The position numbers and the translations under genes were made by a program. A DNA stretch of 64,000 nucleotides from positions 3,810,001 through 3,874,000 of the forward strand of contig NZ_JAUCBR010000004.1 in the NCBI RefSeq assembly GCF_034676725.1. Direction: 5' to 3'. Shown here piece after piece: positions 9,176-18,571 of the stretch; within the stretch, counting starts at the first letter, position 1, and each line of letters opens with the position of its first letter. Source of the DNA: Denitromonas sp. (GTDB lineage Bacteria > Pseudomonadota > Gammaproteobacteria > Burkholderiales > Rhodocyclaceae). The notes below the pieces were generated by a model, which saw only the letters and a program-made list of their open reading frames with translations, was not told the origin of the DNA and ran no database searches.

Positions 9176-9985
9176 ATGAGCAGTTCCGACCCGGTCCTGA
9201 CCGTCAACGGCATCGAAGTCATCTACAACCACGTCATCCTGGTTCTCAAGGGCGTTTCGCTGAGCGTGCCCGAGGGCAGGATCGTGACCATCCTCGGCGG
9301 CAACGGCGCGGGCAAGACCACTACGCTGCGCGCCATATCGAACCTGCTCAAGGGCGAACGCGGCGAAGTCACCAAGGGCGGCATCGAGTTGCGCGGCGAG
9401 CGCATCGAGAACCTGTCCCCGTCCGAGCTGGTGCAGCGCGGCGTCGTGCAGGTCATGGAGGGGCGCCATTGCTTTGCGCATCTCACCATTGAAGAGAACC
9501 TGCTGGCCGGTGCCTACACGCGCCGCAACAAGGCCGAGATCGCGCACAACCTGGAAAAGGTCTACAGCTACTTTCCGCGTCTGAGAACCCGCCGCACCTC
9601 TCAAGCGGCCTACACGTCCGGGGGCGAACAGCAAATGTGCGCGATCGGGCGCGCCCTCATGACCAGTCCCAGCGTGGTGCTGCTTGATGAGCCGTCGATG
9701 GGACTGGCGCCACAGATCGTCGAAGAAGTGTTCGAGATCGTCAAGGATCTCAATGCGCGCGAGAAGGTGACCTTTCTGCTGGCCGAGCAGAACACGACGA
9801 TGGCCCTCAAGTATGCCGACTATGGCTACATCATGGAGTCCGGCCGGGTGGTCATGGACGGGCCGGCTTCGGTCCTGCGCGACAACGAGGACGTCAAGGA
9901 GTTCTATCTCGGCGTGGGCGGCGGCGACCGCCGGTCATTCAAGGACATGAAGAGCTACCGGCGCCGCAAGCGCTGGCTGGCCTGA
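9176..9985 (+). CDS. livF: LivF-like ABC ATPase
   Basis: A 269-residue ATPase with Walker A GGNGAGKT, signature TSGGEQQMCAIGRAL, Walker B VVLLDEPSMGLAP and the H-loop region FLLAEQNTTMAL. It pairs with LivG to drive the permease. The start is the ATG after GAGGTACCCCGT; a longer frame with an upstream ATG (9128) lacks family similarity. The C-terminus has an extra basic tail after the usual end (FKDMKSYRRRKRW), seen in some members near CoA-ligase genes. Confidence 0.87.
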   Translation: MSSSDPVLTVNGIEVIYNHVILVLKGVSLSVPEGRIVTILGGNGAGKTTTLRAISNLLKGERGEVTKGGIELRGERIENLSPSELVQRGVVQVMEGRHCFAHLTIEENLLAGAYTRRNKAEIAHNLEKVYSYFPRLRTRRTSQAAYTSGGEQQMCAIGRALMTSPSVVLLDEPSMGLAPQIVEEVFEIVKDLNAREKVTFLLAEQNTTMALKYADYGYIMESGRVVMDGPASVLRDNEDVKEFYLGVGGGDRRSFKDMKSYRRRKRWLA

Positions 9986-10022
9986 TGCGAATTCGACGCG
10001 CCGGCGAGCGCCCTTTCAAGGC

Positions 10023-11285
10023 ATGAATCAAATGACAGCCAATACGAGCTATGACGACCTGGAAACAAGGGACCCGGCGCGCCGTGAAGCCGAGCAGTTC
10101 GCCGCCCTTCCTGGTCTCATCGCCCACGCGCAGCGCTGCAGCGCGGCTTATGCGGAGATCCTCCATGGCATCGATGCGACCGGGATTGACTGCCGCGAAG
10201 CGCTGGCGCGCCTGCCCGTGACACGCAAGTATGCACTGCTGGAGCGCCAGAAAGCCCGGCGTGAACGCGATCCGTTCGGCGGATTTGCCACCTCCGGGTA
10301 CGGCGACGCCGTGTCGCGCGTGTTTGCCAGTCCCGGCACGATCTACGAGCCGGAGGGCAAGGCGCGCGACTACTGGCGCATCGCGCGGGCCATGTTTGCT
10401 GCGGGGTTCCGTTCCGGGGAGCTCATCCACAACTGCTTCTCGTATCATTTCGTGCCTGCGGGAGCGATGATGGAAAGCGGCGCCCACGCCCTGGGTTGCA
10501 CGGTCTTTCCGGGGGGTACCGGGCAGACCGAACAGCAGGTCATGACGATGGCCGACTTGAAGCCCGTTTGCTACGTCGGCACACCGAGCTTCCTGAAGAT
10601 CATCTACGACAAGGCGGCCGAAATGGGTGTGCCCTCCCCGAGCATCGCTAGGGCGCTACTCGGCGGCGAAGCCTTTCCACCCAGACTGCGGAAGTGGTAT
10701 GTGGAACACGGCATTGACGCCTACCAGTTCTACGGCACCGCGGACCTGGGGCTGGTCGCCTACGAAACTGAGGCGCGCGAGGGCATGGTGATCGACGAAG
10801 GCGTGATCGTGGAAATCGTGTGTCCCGGCACCGGAGACCCCGTGTCGCCCGGGGAGGTCGGCGAGATCGTGGTCACCAGCCTGAATCCGCTCTACCCGCT
10901 GATTCGCTTCGGCACCGGCGACCTGTCGGTCATCATTCCCGGCACCTGCCCCACCGGCAGGACCGGGCCGCGCATCAAGGGCTGGATGGGGCGTGCCGAC
11001 CAGAGTGCCAAGGTCAGGGGCCTCTTCGTGCATCCTTCGCAAGTCGCCGACATCGTGCGGCGCTTCCCCGAAGTGCGCAAGGCCAGGCTGGTCGTGAGCG
11101 GCGAGGCGGCGCATGACGAACTGTGTCTGCAGGCTGAAACGGCGGACGTGAGCGACGGCCTGCGCGAGGCGATCACAGCGGCGCTGCGTGACGTAACCAA
11201 GCTGCGCGGCCAGGTGCAGTTGGTCCTCCCGGGCAGTCTGCCCAATGACGGGAAGATCATCGACGATGTACGCAGCTACCACTGA
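10023..11285 (+). CDS. PaaK-like (phenylacetate-CoA ligase family) protein
   Basis: A 420-residue ANL-superfamily protein of the PaaK type: LLGGEAFPPRLR, YQFYGTADLGLVAYE, PLIRFGTGDLSVI and IKGWMGRADQSAKVRG are all in the right order. The canonical PaaK phosphate loop (SSGTTG type) is replaced by ASPGTIYEPEG, so ATP handling may differ. It follows livF by 37 bases and closes the operon. It could be a second CoA ligase for a pathway intermediate or an adenylate-forming enzyme with a changed role. Confidence 0.8.
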   Translation: MNQMTANTSYDDLETRDPARREAEQFAALPGLIAHAQRCSAAYAEILHGIDATGIDCREALARLPVTRKYALLERQKARRERDPFGGFATSGYGDAVSRVFASPGTIYEPEGKARDYWRIARAMFAAGFRSGELIHNCFSYHFVPAGAMMESGAHALGCTVFPGGTGQTEQQVMTMADLKPVCYVGTPSFLKIIYDKAAEMGVPSPSIARALLGGEAFPPRLRKWYVEHGIDAYQFYGTADLGLVAYETEAREGMVIDEGVIVEIVCPGTGDPVSPGEVGEIVVTSLNPLYPLIRFGTGDLSVIIPGTCPTGRTGPRIKGWMGRADQSAKVRGLFVHPSQVADIVRRFPEVRKARLVVSGEAAHDELCLQAETADVSDGLREAITAALRDVTKLRGQVQLVLPGSLPNDGKIIDDVRSYH

Positions 11286-11554
11286 CGCATTCCATGCGGG
11301 ACTGGGGCCGACCCGCGATTGCGCATTGCAACCGCAATGAATCTTCGCCGAGATCGAACAGGTGATGCTGGATTGCCACCAGTGCGACAAGTGCTTGATC
11401 GTGAACATCATTTTTCGGTGGTCAACGACAAGCGGGTAGCTGCGGCAGCCCTGGCCTGGCTGCTGGCAAATGCCATTACCTTTCCTCCGAATGTCTCAGC
11501 CACACGTGACGCGCAAGTCGTCGTCGCTGGATAGGCAATTCTGCGCAGGTACTT
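11286..11554 (+). other. Intergenic stretch with no convincing gene
   Basis: About 270 bases lie between the last catabolic gene and the mobile-element zone. Short frames can be translated (one contains LAWLLANAITFPPNV) but none has a plausible start, ribosome site and family match together. It is likely decayed flanking sequence. No clear terminator hairpin with a T-run follows the PaaK-like gene. Confidence 0.4.
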
Positions 11555-11693
11555 ATGGTTTCCATCGAAAGGACGGCATCCCCGCGCTTCAAACGGAATC
11601 CGCCGGCACGGGAATTGGAGGCGCGCTATCCGCAGTCTGACGATGAAATGCATTTCGCACGTATCGCTGCACGCGTTCCGTTCACTGAACAAC
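11555..11693 (+). pseudogene. N-terminal fragment of a Tn3-family transposase
   Basis: The frame starts with SIERTASPRFKRNPPARELE and continues to FARIAARVPFTEQ. This matches from memory the conserved first ~45 residues of Tn3-family transposases (DUF4158 region, typically SIERTAYPRFKR). It stops exactly where the IS66 terminal sequence GTAAGCG begins, so the IS66 insertion cut this gene. No other part of the transposase is in the window. Confidence 0.65.
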
Positions 11694-11775
11694 GTAAGCG
11701 CTCCACGAACCCCATCCTTACGTAGCCGCTGGTGAGTCCGCATGCTCTGGCTTCCGTTTTTCTGGGAGCGGGAGC

Positions 11776-12093
11776 ATGTCGGAGCGCAGCGAATTCTGGT
11801 GGTCGCACCTGTCGGCGATCGAGGCCGAGGGCATCACCACGAAGGCGTATGCCGAGCGTGAGGGCCTGTCGCCGCAGGCGCTCTATCAATGGCGCAAGCG
11901 CCTGGTGGCCGGCGGTCGGCGCAGTCGCGCCAAACTCGGCGGATTCGTCCCGATTCAGATCGAGCCTTCGATGGCAGCCCGTGTGGGCTGCACGGTGGTG
12001 ATCGATGCCGGGTTGCGGCTCGAATGCACAACGCTGCCCGCCGTCGACTGGCTGGCCGCACTGTCGGCGGCACTGCGCGAGCGGGGGCGCTGA
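11776..12093 (+). CDS. tnpA: IS66 accessory protein TnpA
   Basis: A 105-residue small DNA-binding protein. Its N-terminal helix-turn-helix (GITTKAYAEREGLSPQALYQW) and short C-terminal domain are characteristic of IS66 OrfA. GGGAGCGGGAGC precedes the ATG. The stop and the tnpB start share TGATG, so translation is coupled. Confidence 0.88.
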   Translation: MSERSEFWWSHLSAIEAEGITTKAYAEREGLSPQALYQWRKRLVAGGRRSRAKLGGFVPIQIEPSMAARVGCTVVIDAGLRLECTTLPAVDWLAALSAALRERGR

Positions 12094-12452
12094 TGCACCC
12101 GGGGCACAGCATCGGCACGGTGTATCTGTACCGGTCGGTCATCGATTTCCGCAAGTCGATCGGCGGATTGTCGGCGCTGGTCGAGCAGGAACTGGGCTTG
12201 AATCCCTTTGGCGGCGCGTTGTACCTGTTCATCAATCGTCGCCGCGACAAACTCAAAGCGCTGTACTGGCACCGTAACGGGTTCTGTCTCTGGTACAAGC
12301 GGCTCGAAGCCGAGCGCTTCGCCTGGCCTGCGACCGACGCCGGCGAGGCGACCTGCGTGCTGACGGCCAGGGAGCTCGAGTGGCTGCTAGAAGGCTTCGA
12401 TCTGTGGGCTGCAAAGCCGCATAAAACGCTGCATTACCAATCAGTTACGTAA
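12093..12452 (+). CDS. tnpB: IS66 accessory protein TnpB
   Basis: A 119-residue protein with the hallmark pattern of IS66 OrfB: YRSVIDFRKSIGGLSALVE, then NPFGGALYLFINRRRDKLK and LYWHRNGFCLWYKRLE. It starts in the TGATG overlap with tnpA. It is required for IS66 transposition although its biochemical role is unclear. Confidence 0.9.
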   Translation: MHPGHSIGTVYLYRSVIDFRKSIGGLSALVEQELGLNPFGGALYLFINRRRDKLKALYWHRNGFCLWYKRLEAERFAWPATDAGEATCVLTARELEWLLEGFDLWAAKPHKTLHYQSVT

Positions 12453-12474
12453 TCCAATCGGGTATAATCTCGGC

Positions 12475-13943
12475 ATGCCACGCAGCACCGCCGACACCCT
12501 TTCGAACTCCGCTAGCGGCGTGTGTGCGCTCGTCCTCCCGGCGCAGTTGCCGGACGATCCGGCGGTGCTCAAAGCCTTGCTGCTGGAACAGCAGCGCGCC
12601 TTCGCGGCGCGCGAAGCCGAACGACAAGCGGCCTTCCAGGCCCGTGAAGCCGAACTGCAAAAAGCGTTCGAAGCGCGCATCCTCGAGATTTACGAACAAC
12701 TGCGCCTGGCACGTGGGCGCATGTTCGGGCCCAGCAGCGAATCGCACGCGGGCCAGGGGTGGCTGTTCAACGAGGCCGAGGCGCTGGTCGAGTCCGCGCC
12801 CGAGGCCGGCGACGCCGCAGCGTTGCCGCCGGCCACCGAGACGTCTGACGACACGCCCGCCGACGCCGGCAAGACGAAGGCGCGCGGCAAGCGCAAGCCC
12901 TTGCCGGTCGAGTTGCCCCGCATCGATGTGATCCACGACGTCCCCGAGGCCGAGCGCACCTGCGCCTGCGGCACACCCATGGTCGAGATTGGCCAAGACG
13001 TCAGCGAACAGCTCGACATCGTGCCCATGCAGGTGCGGGTGCTGCGTCACATCCGCAAGCGTTACGGCTGCCCCAAGGGCGACCAGGCGCCGGTCACCGC
13101 CCCCGCACCCGCGCAGGTACTCCCCAAGAGCAACGCCAGCAACGATCTGCTGGCCTTGCTGCTCATCATCAAATACGTCGATGGCCTGCCGCTGGCGCGT
13201 TTCGAGTACGTGCTCGCTCGCGCGGGCGTCCTCGTGCCGCGTCAGACCCTGGCGCGCTGGGTGATCGGCACCGCCCAGGCGCTGCAGCCGATCGCCAACC
13301 TGATGCGGGATGTGCTGCTCGGGCATGACGTCATCCACATGGATGAGACCCCGATCCAGGTCCTCAAGGAGCCCGGGCGCTCGCCCACGAGCACGAGCCA
13401 GATGTGGGTGCAGCGCGGCGGCCCGCCGGGCAAGCCGGTGATTCTCTTCGAGTACGACCCGAGCTGTGCGCAGGCGGTGCCCTTACGCCTGCTCGAAGGC
13501 TGGAAGGGTCATCTGATGGCCGACGGGCTCGAGAGCTACGGGGCGATCTCCTTCTGCGAAGGGGTGACCCGGCTCGGCTGCTGGGTTCACGCGCGGCGTC
13601 GCTTTGTTCGACGCCAGCAAGGTGCTGCCTGCTGGCAAGCGCGGCCGCGCCCACGAAGCGCTGGCCTTGATCGGCCAGCTCTACGCCATCGAGAAGGCGT
13701 GTCGCGAACTGAGCGACGCCGACCGTCTGGCACAACGCCAGACTCGCAGCCGTGCCGTGATCGACGAACTGCGCCGATGGCTCGACCAGGTGCTACCCAC
13801 CGTGCCACCTTCCTCGGTGCTCGGCGGCGCACTGGGTTACCTGCATCGGCAGTGGCCGCGCCTGATCCGCTACCTCGAGCGTGGCGATCTGCCGATCGAC
13901 AACAATCCCGCCGAAAACGCCATTCGCCCCTTCGTGGTCGGGA
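12475..13943 (+). pseudogene. tnpC: IS66 transposase TnpC, frameshifted and 3' truncated
   Basis: The first frame (12475-13605) has the coiled-coil N-terminus, the zinc-finger-like CACGTPM region, the catalytic DETPIQV and the MADGLESYG segment. At GTTCGAC (13606-13612) the frame shifts. Dropping one T gives HARRRFVDASK and continues into DNNPAENAIRPFVVGRN, which supplies the catalytic-Glu region. After this the expected IS66 C-terminus (about 70 residues) is replaced by unrelated sequence. The gene is dead by truncation even if the frameshift is an artefact. Confidence 0.85.
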
Positions 13944-14031
13944 GGAATTATCCTCGGTCAGCTATTAGGCAAGGTTTGCCACCGAGATCGGCCACCTGTG
14001 TGGCGGGCCGCGTACTCGAGTTTGCATAATT

Positions 14032-15042
14032 TCAGAGGCTTTCCAGGAACTTGAGGACGGCGTCGCTCGGGCGATAGCGTTTGCGCTTGGTCTCCGGCGG
14101 CGCGAGCGTATCGAGGGCGCGTTCCTTCATTGCCAGATCGGCCTCGACGTAGCCATGGGTCGTGACCGGGCTCTCGTGACCCAGCCACAAGGCGATGACC
14201 GTGATGTCGACGCCGGCCTGCAACAGATGCATGGCCGTCGTGTGCCTCCAGGAATGTGGCGATATTCTGCGCCCCGCCAGCCGCGGACACTGCGTCGTCG
14301 CGGCCGTGATCGCGAGGGCAAGTCGCTCGGCGACATTCGTGCGGGTCATCGCTCGCCCGCTGCGGTTGGGGACGAGCGGCTGGTCGGTACGCAAGTCTGC
14401 ATACTTCAACCAGTGACGGATTTCGGCCGCCGTTTCCTTCCACAGCGGCACGGTTCGTTGCTTGCGCCCCTTGCCCTGCAGGCGCACCGAAGACGTCGCG
14501 GCGAGCGTGACATCGGCCACACGGATGCCGATCATTTCGGAAACTCGCGCGCCAGTGTTGTAGAGCAACGCGAACATCACCCGATCACGGCGACCACACC
14601 AGGTGCTCGTGTCGGGGGCGGCAAGAACGGCTTGAACCTCATCGCGGGAGAGATACTCGAGCAGGGGCCGCTCGAAGCGTTTCATCGGGATCGCCAGGAT
14701 CTGCTGCGCGAGTTGCAACGCCGGCGGGCATTGCAAGGCCACGTAATGGGCAAAGGCGCGCACTGCAGCCAGTCGTGCGTTGCGGCTGCGCACCGTGTTG
14801 TGGCGCTCGGTTTCGAGGTGGGCGAGGAAGTCGAGGACCAGTGCCGCATCGAAATCACCCAGCGTCAGCTTGGCCGGTGGCTTGCCCCGTTCTCGTTCTG
14901 CATAGGTCAGCAACAGCCGGAAGGTATCGCGGTAGGCCACGACCGTTCTCGGACTGGCGTTCTGTTGCTGGATCAGGCGTTCGGCAAAGAAGCGTTGGAG
15001 CACGGCGGCGAAGTCGGCGGGAACTGCGAGCAAGGGGTTCAT
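14032..15042 (-). CDS. RIT tyrosine recombinase, third gene (RitC-like)
   Basis: A 336-residue tyrosine recombinase. The catalytic domain shows the first Arg in GARVSEMIGI, the H-x-x-R box in HSWRHTTAMHLL, GHESPVTTHGY for the second His and the nucleophilic Tyr, and an N-terminal SAM-like domain (SPRTVVAYRDTFRLLL). All catalytic residues are present. The start overlaps the stop of the second recombinase by four bases. Confidence 0.85.
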   Translation of the reverse strand: MNPLLAVPADFAAVLQRFFAERLIQQQNASPRTVVAYRDTFRLLLTYAERERGKPPAKLTLGDFDAALVLDFLAHLETERHNTVRSRNARLAAVRAFAHYVALQCPPALQLAQQILAIPMKRFERPLLEYLSRDEVQAVLAAPDTSTWCGRRDRVMFALLYNTGARVSEMIGIRVADVTLAATSSVRLQGKGRKQRTVPLWKETAAEIRHWLKYADLRTDQPLVPNRSGRAMTRTNVAERLALAITAATTQCPRLAGRRISPHSWRHTTAMHLLQAGVDITVIALWLGHESPVTTHGYVEADLAMKERALDTLAPPETKRKRYRPSDAVLKFLESL

Positions 15043-15986
15043 CGCATCGCTCCCTGGGTGTAACTGTGGAAGCGTTCGGCGGCGATGGCCATCAGCTCGG
15101 GAATGCCGGTGAAGTACCAGTAGGTGTCGCTGACTTTGGCATGTCCGACATAGATCGATAGCGCCAGGACGGCCCGGTCGACATCGATGCCCTGCTCGTA
15201 AAAGCGCAAGGTGCTCCTGACGATGAAGGTGTGCCTCATGTCATGCAGACGGTGACGCGGGTAGTCGCCGCGGGGCTGCCAGCCGAGTTGCTGACACAGC
15301 GTTTGCAAGGCATACAGCATGCCGGACTGATTGCTGGGGCGGCCGTCATCGCGCAGGAAGAATCGGTCGCAGGCAGGTCGAGGCACGAGCCGGTCGCGCC
15401 ACCGGGCATAGGCGCTCAGTGACGCGGTCACGCTTGGATGCAGCGGGACCAGACGCTGTTGGTGGAACTTGGCCTCCCGGATATGGAGGACACCAGCCTC
15501 GAGGTCGGCATCGTCACGGGTCAGCGCAAGCGCTTCGGAGATGCGCAGCCCGCTGGCGGCGAGCAGACCAAAGACGCACCGGCAAGTCGCGGGCCGCAAA
15601 CCGTGCTCCGGCGCCAGGCCATTGGCTGCATCGAGCAGCGCGATCAACTCCGCCTCGGTGTAGATGTGGGGGATGAGGCGCCGGTGCGCTGGGCCGAAGA
15701 GCCCTTGCGGCGGAATCTCCGTCGCCGGATCCTCGCGCAGGCAGAAGCGTGCGAACCCACGTAGAACCTCGATGCGACGACCCCACGTGAGCGGATTGGG
15801 GAGTCGCGACGACCGTGCCCACGCGATGGCCAGTGCCACCGTCAGGTGATCTGCCGTGCCGGTTTCGTCAGCGAAGCGGGCAAACGATCGAAGCTGCGTG
15901 GCATCGATGCTGAGCTTGAATCCGTGACGGCGGCGATACGCCAGATACGTCTCGACCCGAGTCATCCATGAAACCGGGGCGTTCAT
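15039..15986 (-). CDS. RIT tyrosine recombinase, second gene (RitB-like)
   Basis: A 315-residue tyrosine recombinase with SGLRISEALALTRDD (Arg I), HDMRHTFIV (H-x-x-R) and YVGHAKVSDTYWYF (His/Tyr box). I start at the ATG that overlaps the upstream gene's TGA (ATGA) rather than at a GTG six codons earlier, because the overlap repeats the RitB/RitC junction. Confidence 0.85.
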   Translation of the reverse strand: MNAPVSWMTRVETYLAYRRRHGFKLSIDATQLRSFARFADETGTADHLTVALAIAWARSSRLPNPLTWGRRIEVLRGFARFCLREDPATEIPPQGLFGPAHRRLIPHIYTEAELIALLDAANGLAPEHGLRPATCRCVFGLLAASGLRISEALALTRDDADLEAGVLHIREAKFHQQRLVPLHPSVTASLSAYARWRDRLVPRPACDRFFLRDDGRPSNQSGMLYALQTLCQQLGWQPRGDYPRHRLHDMRHTFIVRSTLRFYEQGIDVDRAVLALSIYVGHAKVSDTYWYFTGIPELMAIAAERFHSYTQGAMR

Positions 15987-16120
15987 GACCGACTCCCGGG
16001 CCACGGCAGAGCCACGGCCCGCAAGCCTTCCAGATCGACGCGGGCGTAGGTGTTGGCCGTGTCGAGGCTTTGGTGGCGCAGAAGATCGGCGATTTCTTTG
16101 ACGGACTGTTGATTTGCACG
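15983..16120 (-). pseudogene. C-terminal remnant of the first RIT recombinase (RitA-like)
   Basis: About 45 codons survive, containing KEIADLLRHQSLDTANTYAR, the His/Tyr box of a tyrosine recombinase with its nucleophilic tyrosine. They end in TGA overlapping the next ATG. The frame is cut on its 5' side by the IS21-type terminal repeat at 16121. The RIT element is therefore probably immobile unless helped in trans. Confidence 0.75.
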
Positions 16121-16132
16121 CAGAATTGACCC
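16121..16132. repeat. IS21-type terminal inverted repeat, left
   Basis: CAGAATTGACCC, the exact reverse complement of 18572-18583. A related internal subrepeat (CTGACCCACCGG) follows about 20 bases inside. Confidence 0.75.
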
Positions 16133-16179
16133 GGGGTTTTCATCTAAAACTGACCCACCGGTTTATGCGCGCAGTATAG

Positions 16180-16992
16180 CTACGCGGGGTTGGTATCGGG
16201 TTCTGTTTTTAGTGTTTGATCTCCTTGCGGTTTGGGGTTTCGAGTACGGCCCGGCTGCAGCCGGGCCGTACTCGTCTTGAAGCGCCACGACTCGTTGCCG
16301 GTCTCGACGATGTGGCAGTGGTGGGTCAGACGGTCGAGCATGGCGGTGGTCATCTTCGCGTCGCCAAAGACGCTGTCCCACTCGGCAAACGACAGGTTGG
16401 TCGTGATCATCACACTGGTGTGCTCGTAGAGTTTTGACAGAAGGTGGAAGAGCAAGGCGCCACCAGCCTGGCTGAACGGCAGGTAGCCAAGCTCGTCGAG
16501 AATCACCAGGTCGACGTAGAGCAGCCGGTAGGCGAGCTGCCCCGCCTTGCCGTGGGCTTTCTCCTGCTCCAAGGCGTTGACCAACTCCACCGTCGAGAAG
16601 AAACGCACGCGTTTGCCCAGATGCTGGATCGCCTCGATGCCGATCGCAGTCGCCAGATGCGTTTTGCCGGTGCCCGGCCCGCCGATCAGGACGACGTTGT
16701 GAGCAGCCGCGATGAAGTCGCCGCGGTGGAGCCGGCGCACCAAGGCTTCATCCACCTTTGCCTGTGCGAAATCGAAGCCGGCCAGATCGCGATGCGCAGG
16801 GAAGCGCGCGGCCGTCATCTGGTAGGCGATTGAGCGCACCTCGCGTTCCGCGGTTTCGGCCGCCAGCAGCTCGCCCATCCATTGTTCGGGCGGCATGTCG
16901 CTGTGGCGCGCCTTGGCGAGGAGTTCCGGCCAGCACTGCGCCATGCCATGCAGCTTCAAGGCCTTGAGGCGTCCGATCAGTTCAATCGACAT
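16180..16992 (-). CDS. istB: IS21 helper ATPase IstB
   Basis: A 270-residue AAA+ (DnaC-like) protein with Walker A GGPGTGKT, Walker B LVILDELGY and the sensor region ITTNLSFAEW. IstB assembles on DNA and stimulates the IstA transposase. It overlaps istA by 11 bases. The last ~25 residues (TARLQPGRTRNPKPQGDQ) are low-complexity and unlike the core family. Confidence 0.9.
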   Translation of the reverse strand: MSIELIGRLKALKLHGMAQCWPELLAKARHSDMPPEQWMGELLAAETAEREVRSIAYQMTAARFPAHRDLAGFDFAQAKVDEALVRRLHRGDFIAAAHNVVLIGGPGTGKTHLATAIGIEAIQHLGKRVRFFSTVELVNALEQEKAHGKAGQLAYRLLYVDLVILDELGYLPFSQAGGALLFHLLSKLYEHTSVMITTNLSFAEWDSVFGDAKMTTAMLDRLTHHCHIVETGNESWRFKTSTARLQPGRTRNPKPQGDQTLKTEPDTNPA

Positions 16993-18529
16993 GACGGGCC
17001 TCCGCGCGCAGGCGGTCGTAGCGGTGCACGTCGGACTTCGGCTCCTCGCGCACCGCGAGCGTCGTCGCCACTGGTGTGGTCGGCGGCATACCCGACTTGA
17101 GCCGCGCCAGCACGTTCAACACATGCTCGCCGCTCGGGCGACCGGACTCGAGCGCCAGTTCGACCGCGACCAGCACGGCGTCGAGACCATGATGCGGGAT
17201 GGCACCAAGCACGTCGGCCATCACCCGGTCGCCACCAGTCTGCTTGAGCAGGTGACGTTGCAGGCGCAGGAGCGGTTCGGGCATTTCGGCAAACGGCGCG
17301 CCGTTTCTGAGTGCGCCTGGCTTCCGATCCACGATGCCGATGTAGTGAGTGAAGTCGTAGAAGGTCTGGTCGCGTTCGAAGCTGCGCGCATGGCGGGCGA
17401 TCTCGCGTCCATCGGCGACGAGGCGCAGTTCGGTCGGATAGATGCGCAGGCTCAGCACCGCGTGGGCATGTTCGGCGGGCACGCTGTAGCGGTTGCGCTG
17501 GAAGTGGATGAGCGCCGTGCTGGTGACCCGGACCGGCTTCTCGACATAGCCGTCGAAGGGTTTCGGGTTGGGCAGCATCTGCATGAGTTCATCCTGCAGC
17601 AACTCGCCGATCGTCAGCGCCGGCCATTCCGGGTTGGCCATGTTAGCCCACGCTTGTCGGCATTGCTCGCCCAGCCAGGCATTGAGTTCATCGAAATCTT
17701 TCCAGCGCCGTTCGCTGGCGTGTTGCCAGATCTGCCGGCGCCGGTCCTGGACGTTCTTCTCGACACGTCCCTTCTCCCAGCCGGCGGCACGGTTGCAGAA
17801 CTCCGGCTCGAACAGGTAGTGGCCGCACATGGCGAAGAAGCGGGGGTTGATGTCGCGCTCCTTGCCGCGCCCAACCTTGTCGACGGCAGTCTTCATGTTG
17901 TCGTAGATGCCGCGTCGCGGCACGCCGCCAAAGGCGGCAAAGGCGCGAGTGTGCGCATCAAACAGCATCTCGTGACTTTGCGTCGGGTAGGCGGTGAGCC
18001 AAAAGGCACGGCTCGCGCACAGCTTGGTATGCGCGACGTCGAGCTTGCGGCGCAGCCCGCCGATGAAGGCGTACTCGGTGCTCCAGTCGAACTGGAAGGC
18101 TTCGCCAAGCGCGAAGGTGAGCGGCACGTAGGCCGGGCCGGGTTTGCTGGATTCTTCCGTGCGCCAGCGCTTGATGAAGGCGCACACCCGGTTGTAGCTG
18201 CCCGCGTAGCCTTGCGCGCGGATCGCCTCGAACATCGCCCGGGCGGTGCGGCGATCCCGCTTCGGTCGATGCGCGTCCGTCTTCAGCCACTGCCCGAGTT
18301 GCTCCGCCCAGGGATCAACGACGCTCCTCGTCTCTCGCGGCTTGTACTGCGGCTCGACGACGTCCCTCTTGCGCAGCCAGTTGCGGATCGTGTTTCGGGC
18401 AAGCCCGGTTTGCCGCGCGATCTCGCGCAACGGCTGGTGGTCGCGGAAATGCATCCGCCTGATCTTGGCCAACATGCCCACTTTGATCACTCCTCGATTC
18501 CCCCGCCGAATGAACAGCAGGGTATTCAA
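16982..18529 (-). CDS. istA: IS21 transposase IstA
   Basis: A 515-residue DDE transposase. It has an N-terminal helix-turn-helix (REIARQTGLARNTIRNWL), a catalytic core with FQFDWSTEYAFIGG (first Asp), RGIYDNMKTAVDKV (second Asp) and GRVEKNVQDRR (Glu), and a C-terminal beta domain (NRYSVPAEHAHAVLSLRIY). All three catalytic acidic residues are visible. The precise start is uncertain; a downstream ATG at GMLAKIRRMH is an alternative. Confidence 0.9.
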   Translation of the reverse strand: MNTLLFIRRGNRGVIKVGMLAKIRRMHFRDHQPLREIARQTGLARNTIRNWLRKRDVVEPQYKPRETRSVVDPWAEQLGQWLKTDAHRPKRDRRTARAMFEAIRAQGYAGSYNRVCAFIKRWRTEESSKPGPAYVPLTFALGEAFQFDWSTEYAFIGGLRRKLDVAHTKLCASRAFWLTAYPTQSHEMLFDAHTRAFAAFGGVPRRGIYDNMKTAVDKVGRGKERDINPRFFAMCGHYLFEPEFCNRAAGWEKGRVEKNVQDRRRQIWQHASERRWKDFDELNAWLGEQCRQAWANMANPEWPALTIGELLQDELMQMLPNPKPFDGYVEKPVRVTSTALIHFQRNRYSVPAEHAHAVLSLRIYPTELRLVADGREIARHARSFERDQTFYDFTHYIGIVDRKPGALRNGAPFAEMPEPLLRLQRHLLKQTGGDRVMADVLGAIPHHGLDAVLVAVELALESGRPSGEHVLNVLARLKSGMPPTTPVATTLAVREEPKSDVHRYDRLRAEARHVD

Positions 18530-18571
18530 TCAAAGGTGGGTCAAATTTCGATGCGATTTACCCCGCCAAGT

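Larger units (their letters stand above)
11694..13943 (+). mobile_element. IS66-family element, right end missing
   Basis: The left end begins GTAAGCGCTCCACGAAC, a typical IS66 terminal sequence, and is followed by tnpA, tnpB and tnpC in the usual order. The right end is absent: tnpC coding stops matching after PFVVGRN at about 13943, where the RIT element sequence takes over. The right limit is therefore approximate. Confidence 0.75.
13944..16120 (-). mobile_element. RIT element (recombinase trio), first gene truncated
   Basis: Three tyrosine recombinase frames run in tandem on the minus strand, each joined to the next by an ATGA overlap. That is the hallmark layout of RIT elements. The first gene survives only as its C-terminus because an IS21-type element sits at its 5' side. 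The downstream end abuts the interrupted IS66 tnpC. The limits are inferred from where neighbouring elements stop; I could not find a clean terminal inverted repeat pair. Confidence 0.7.
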
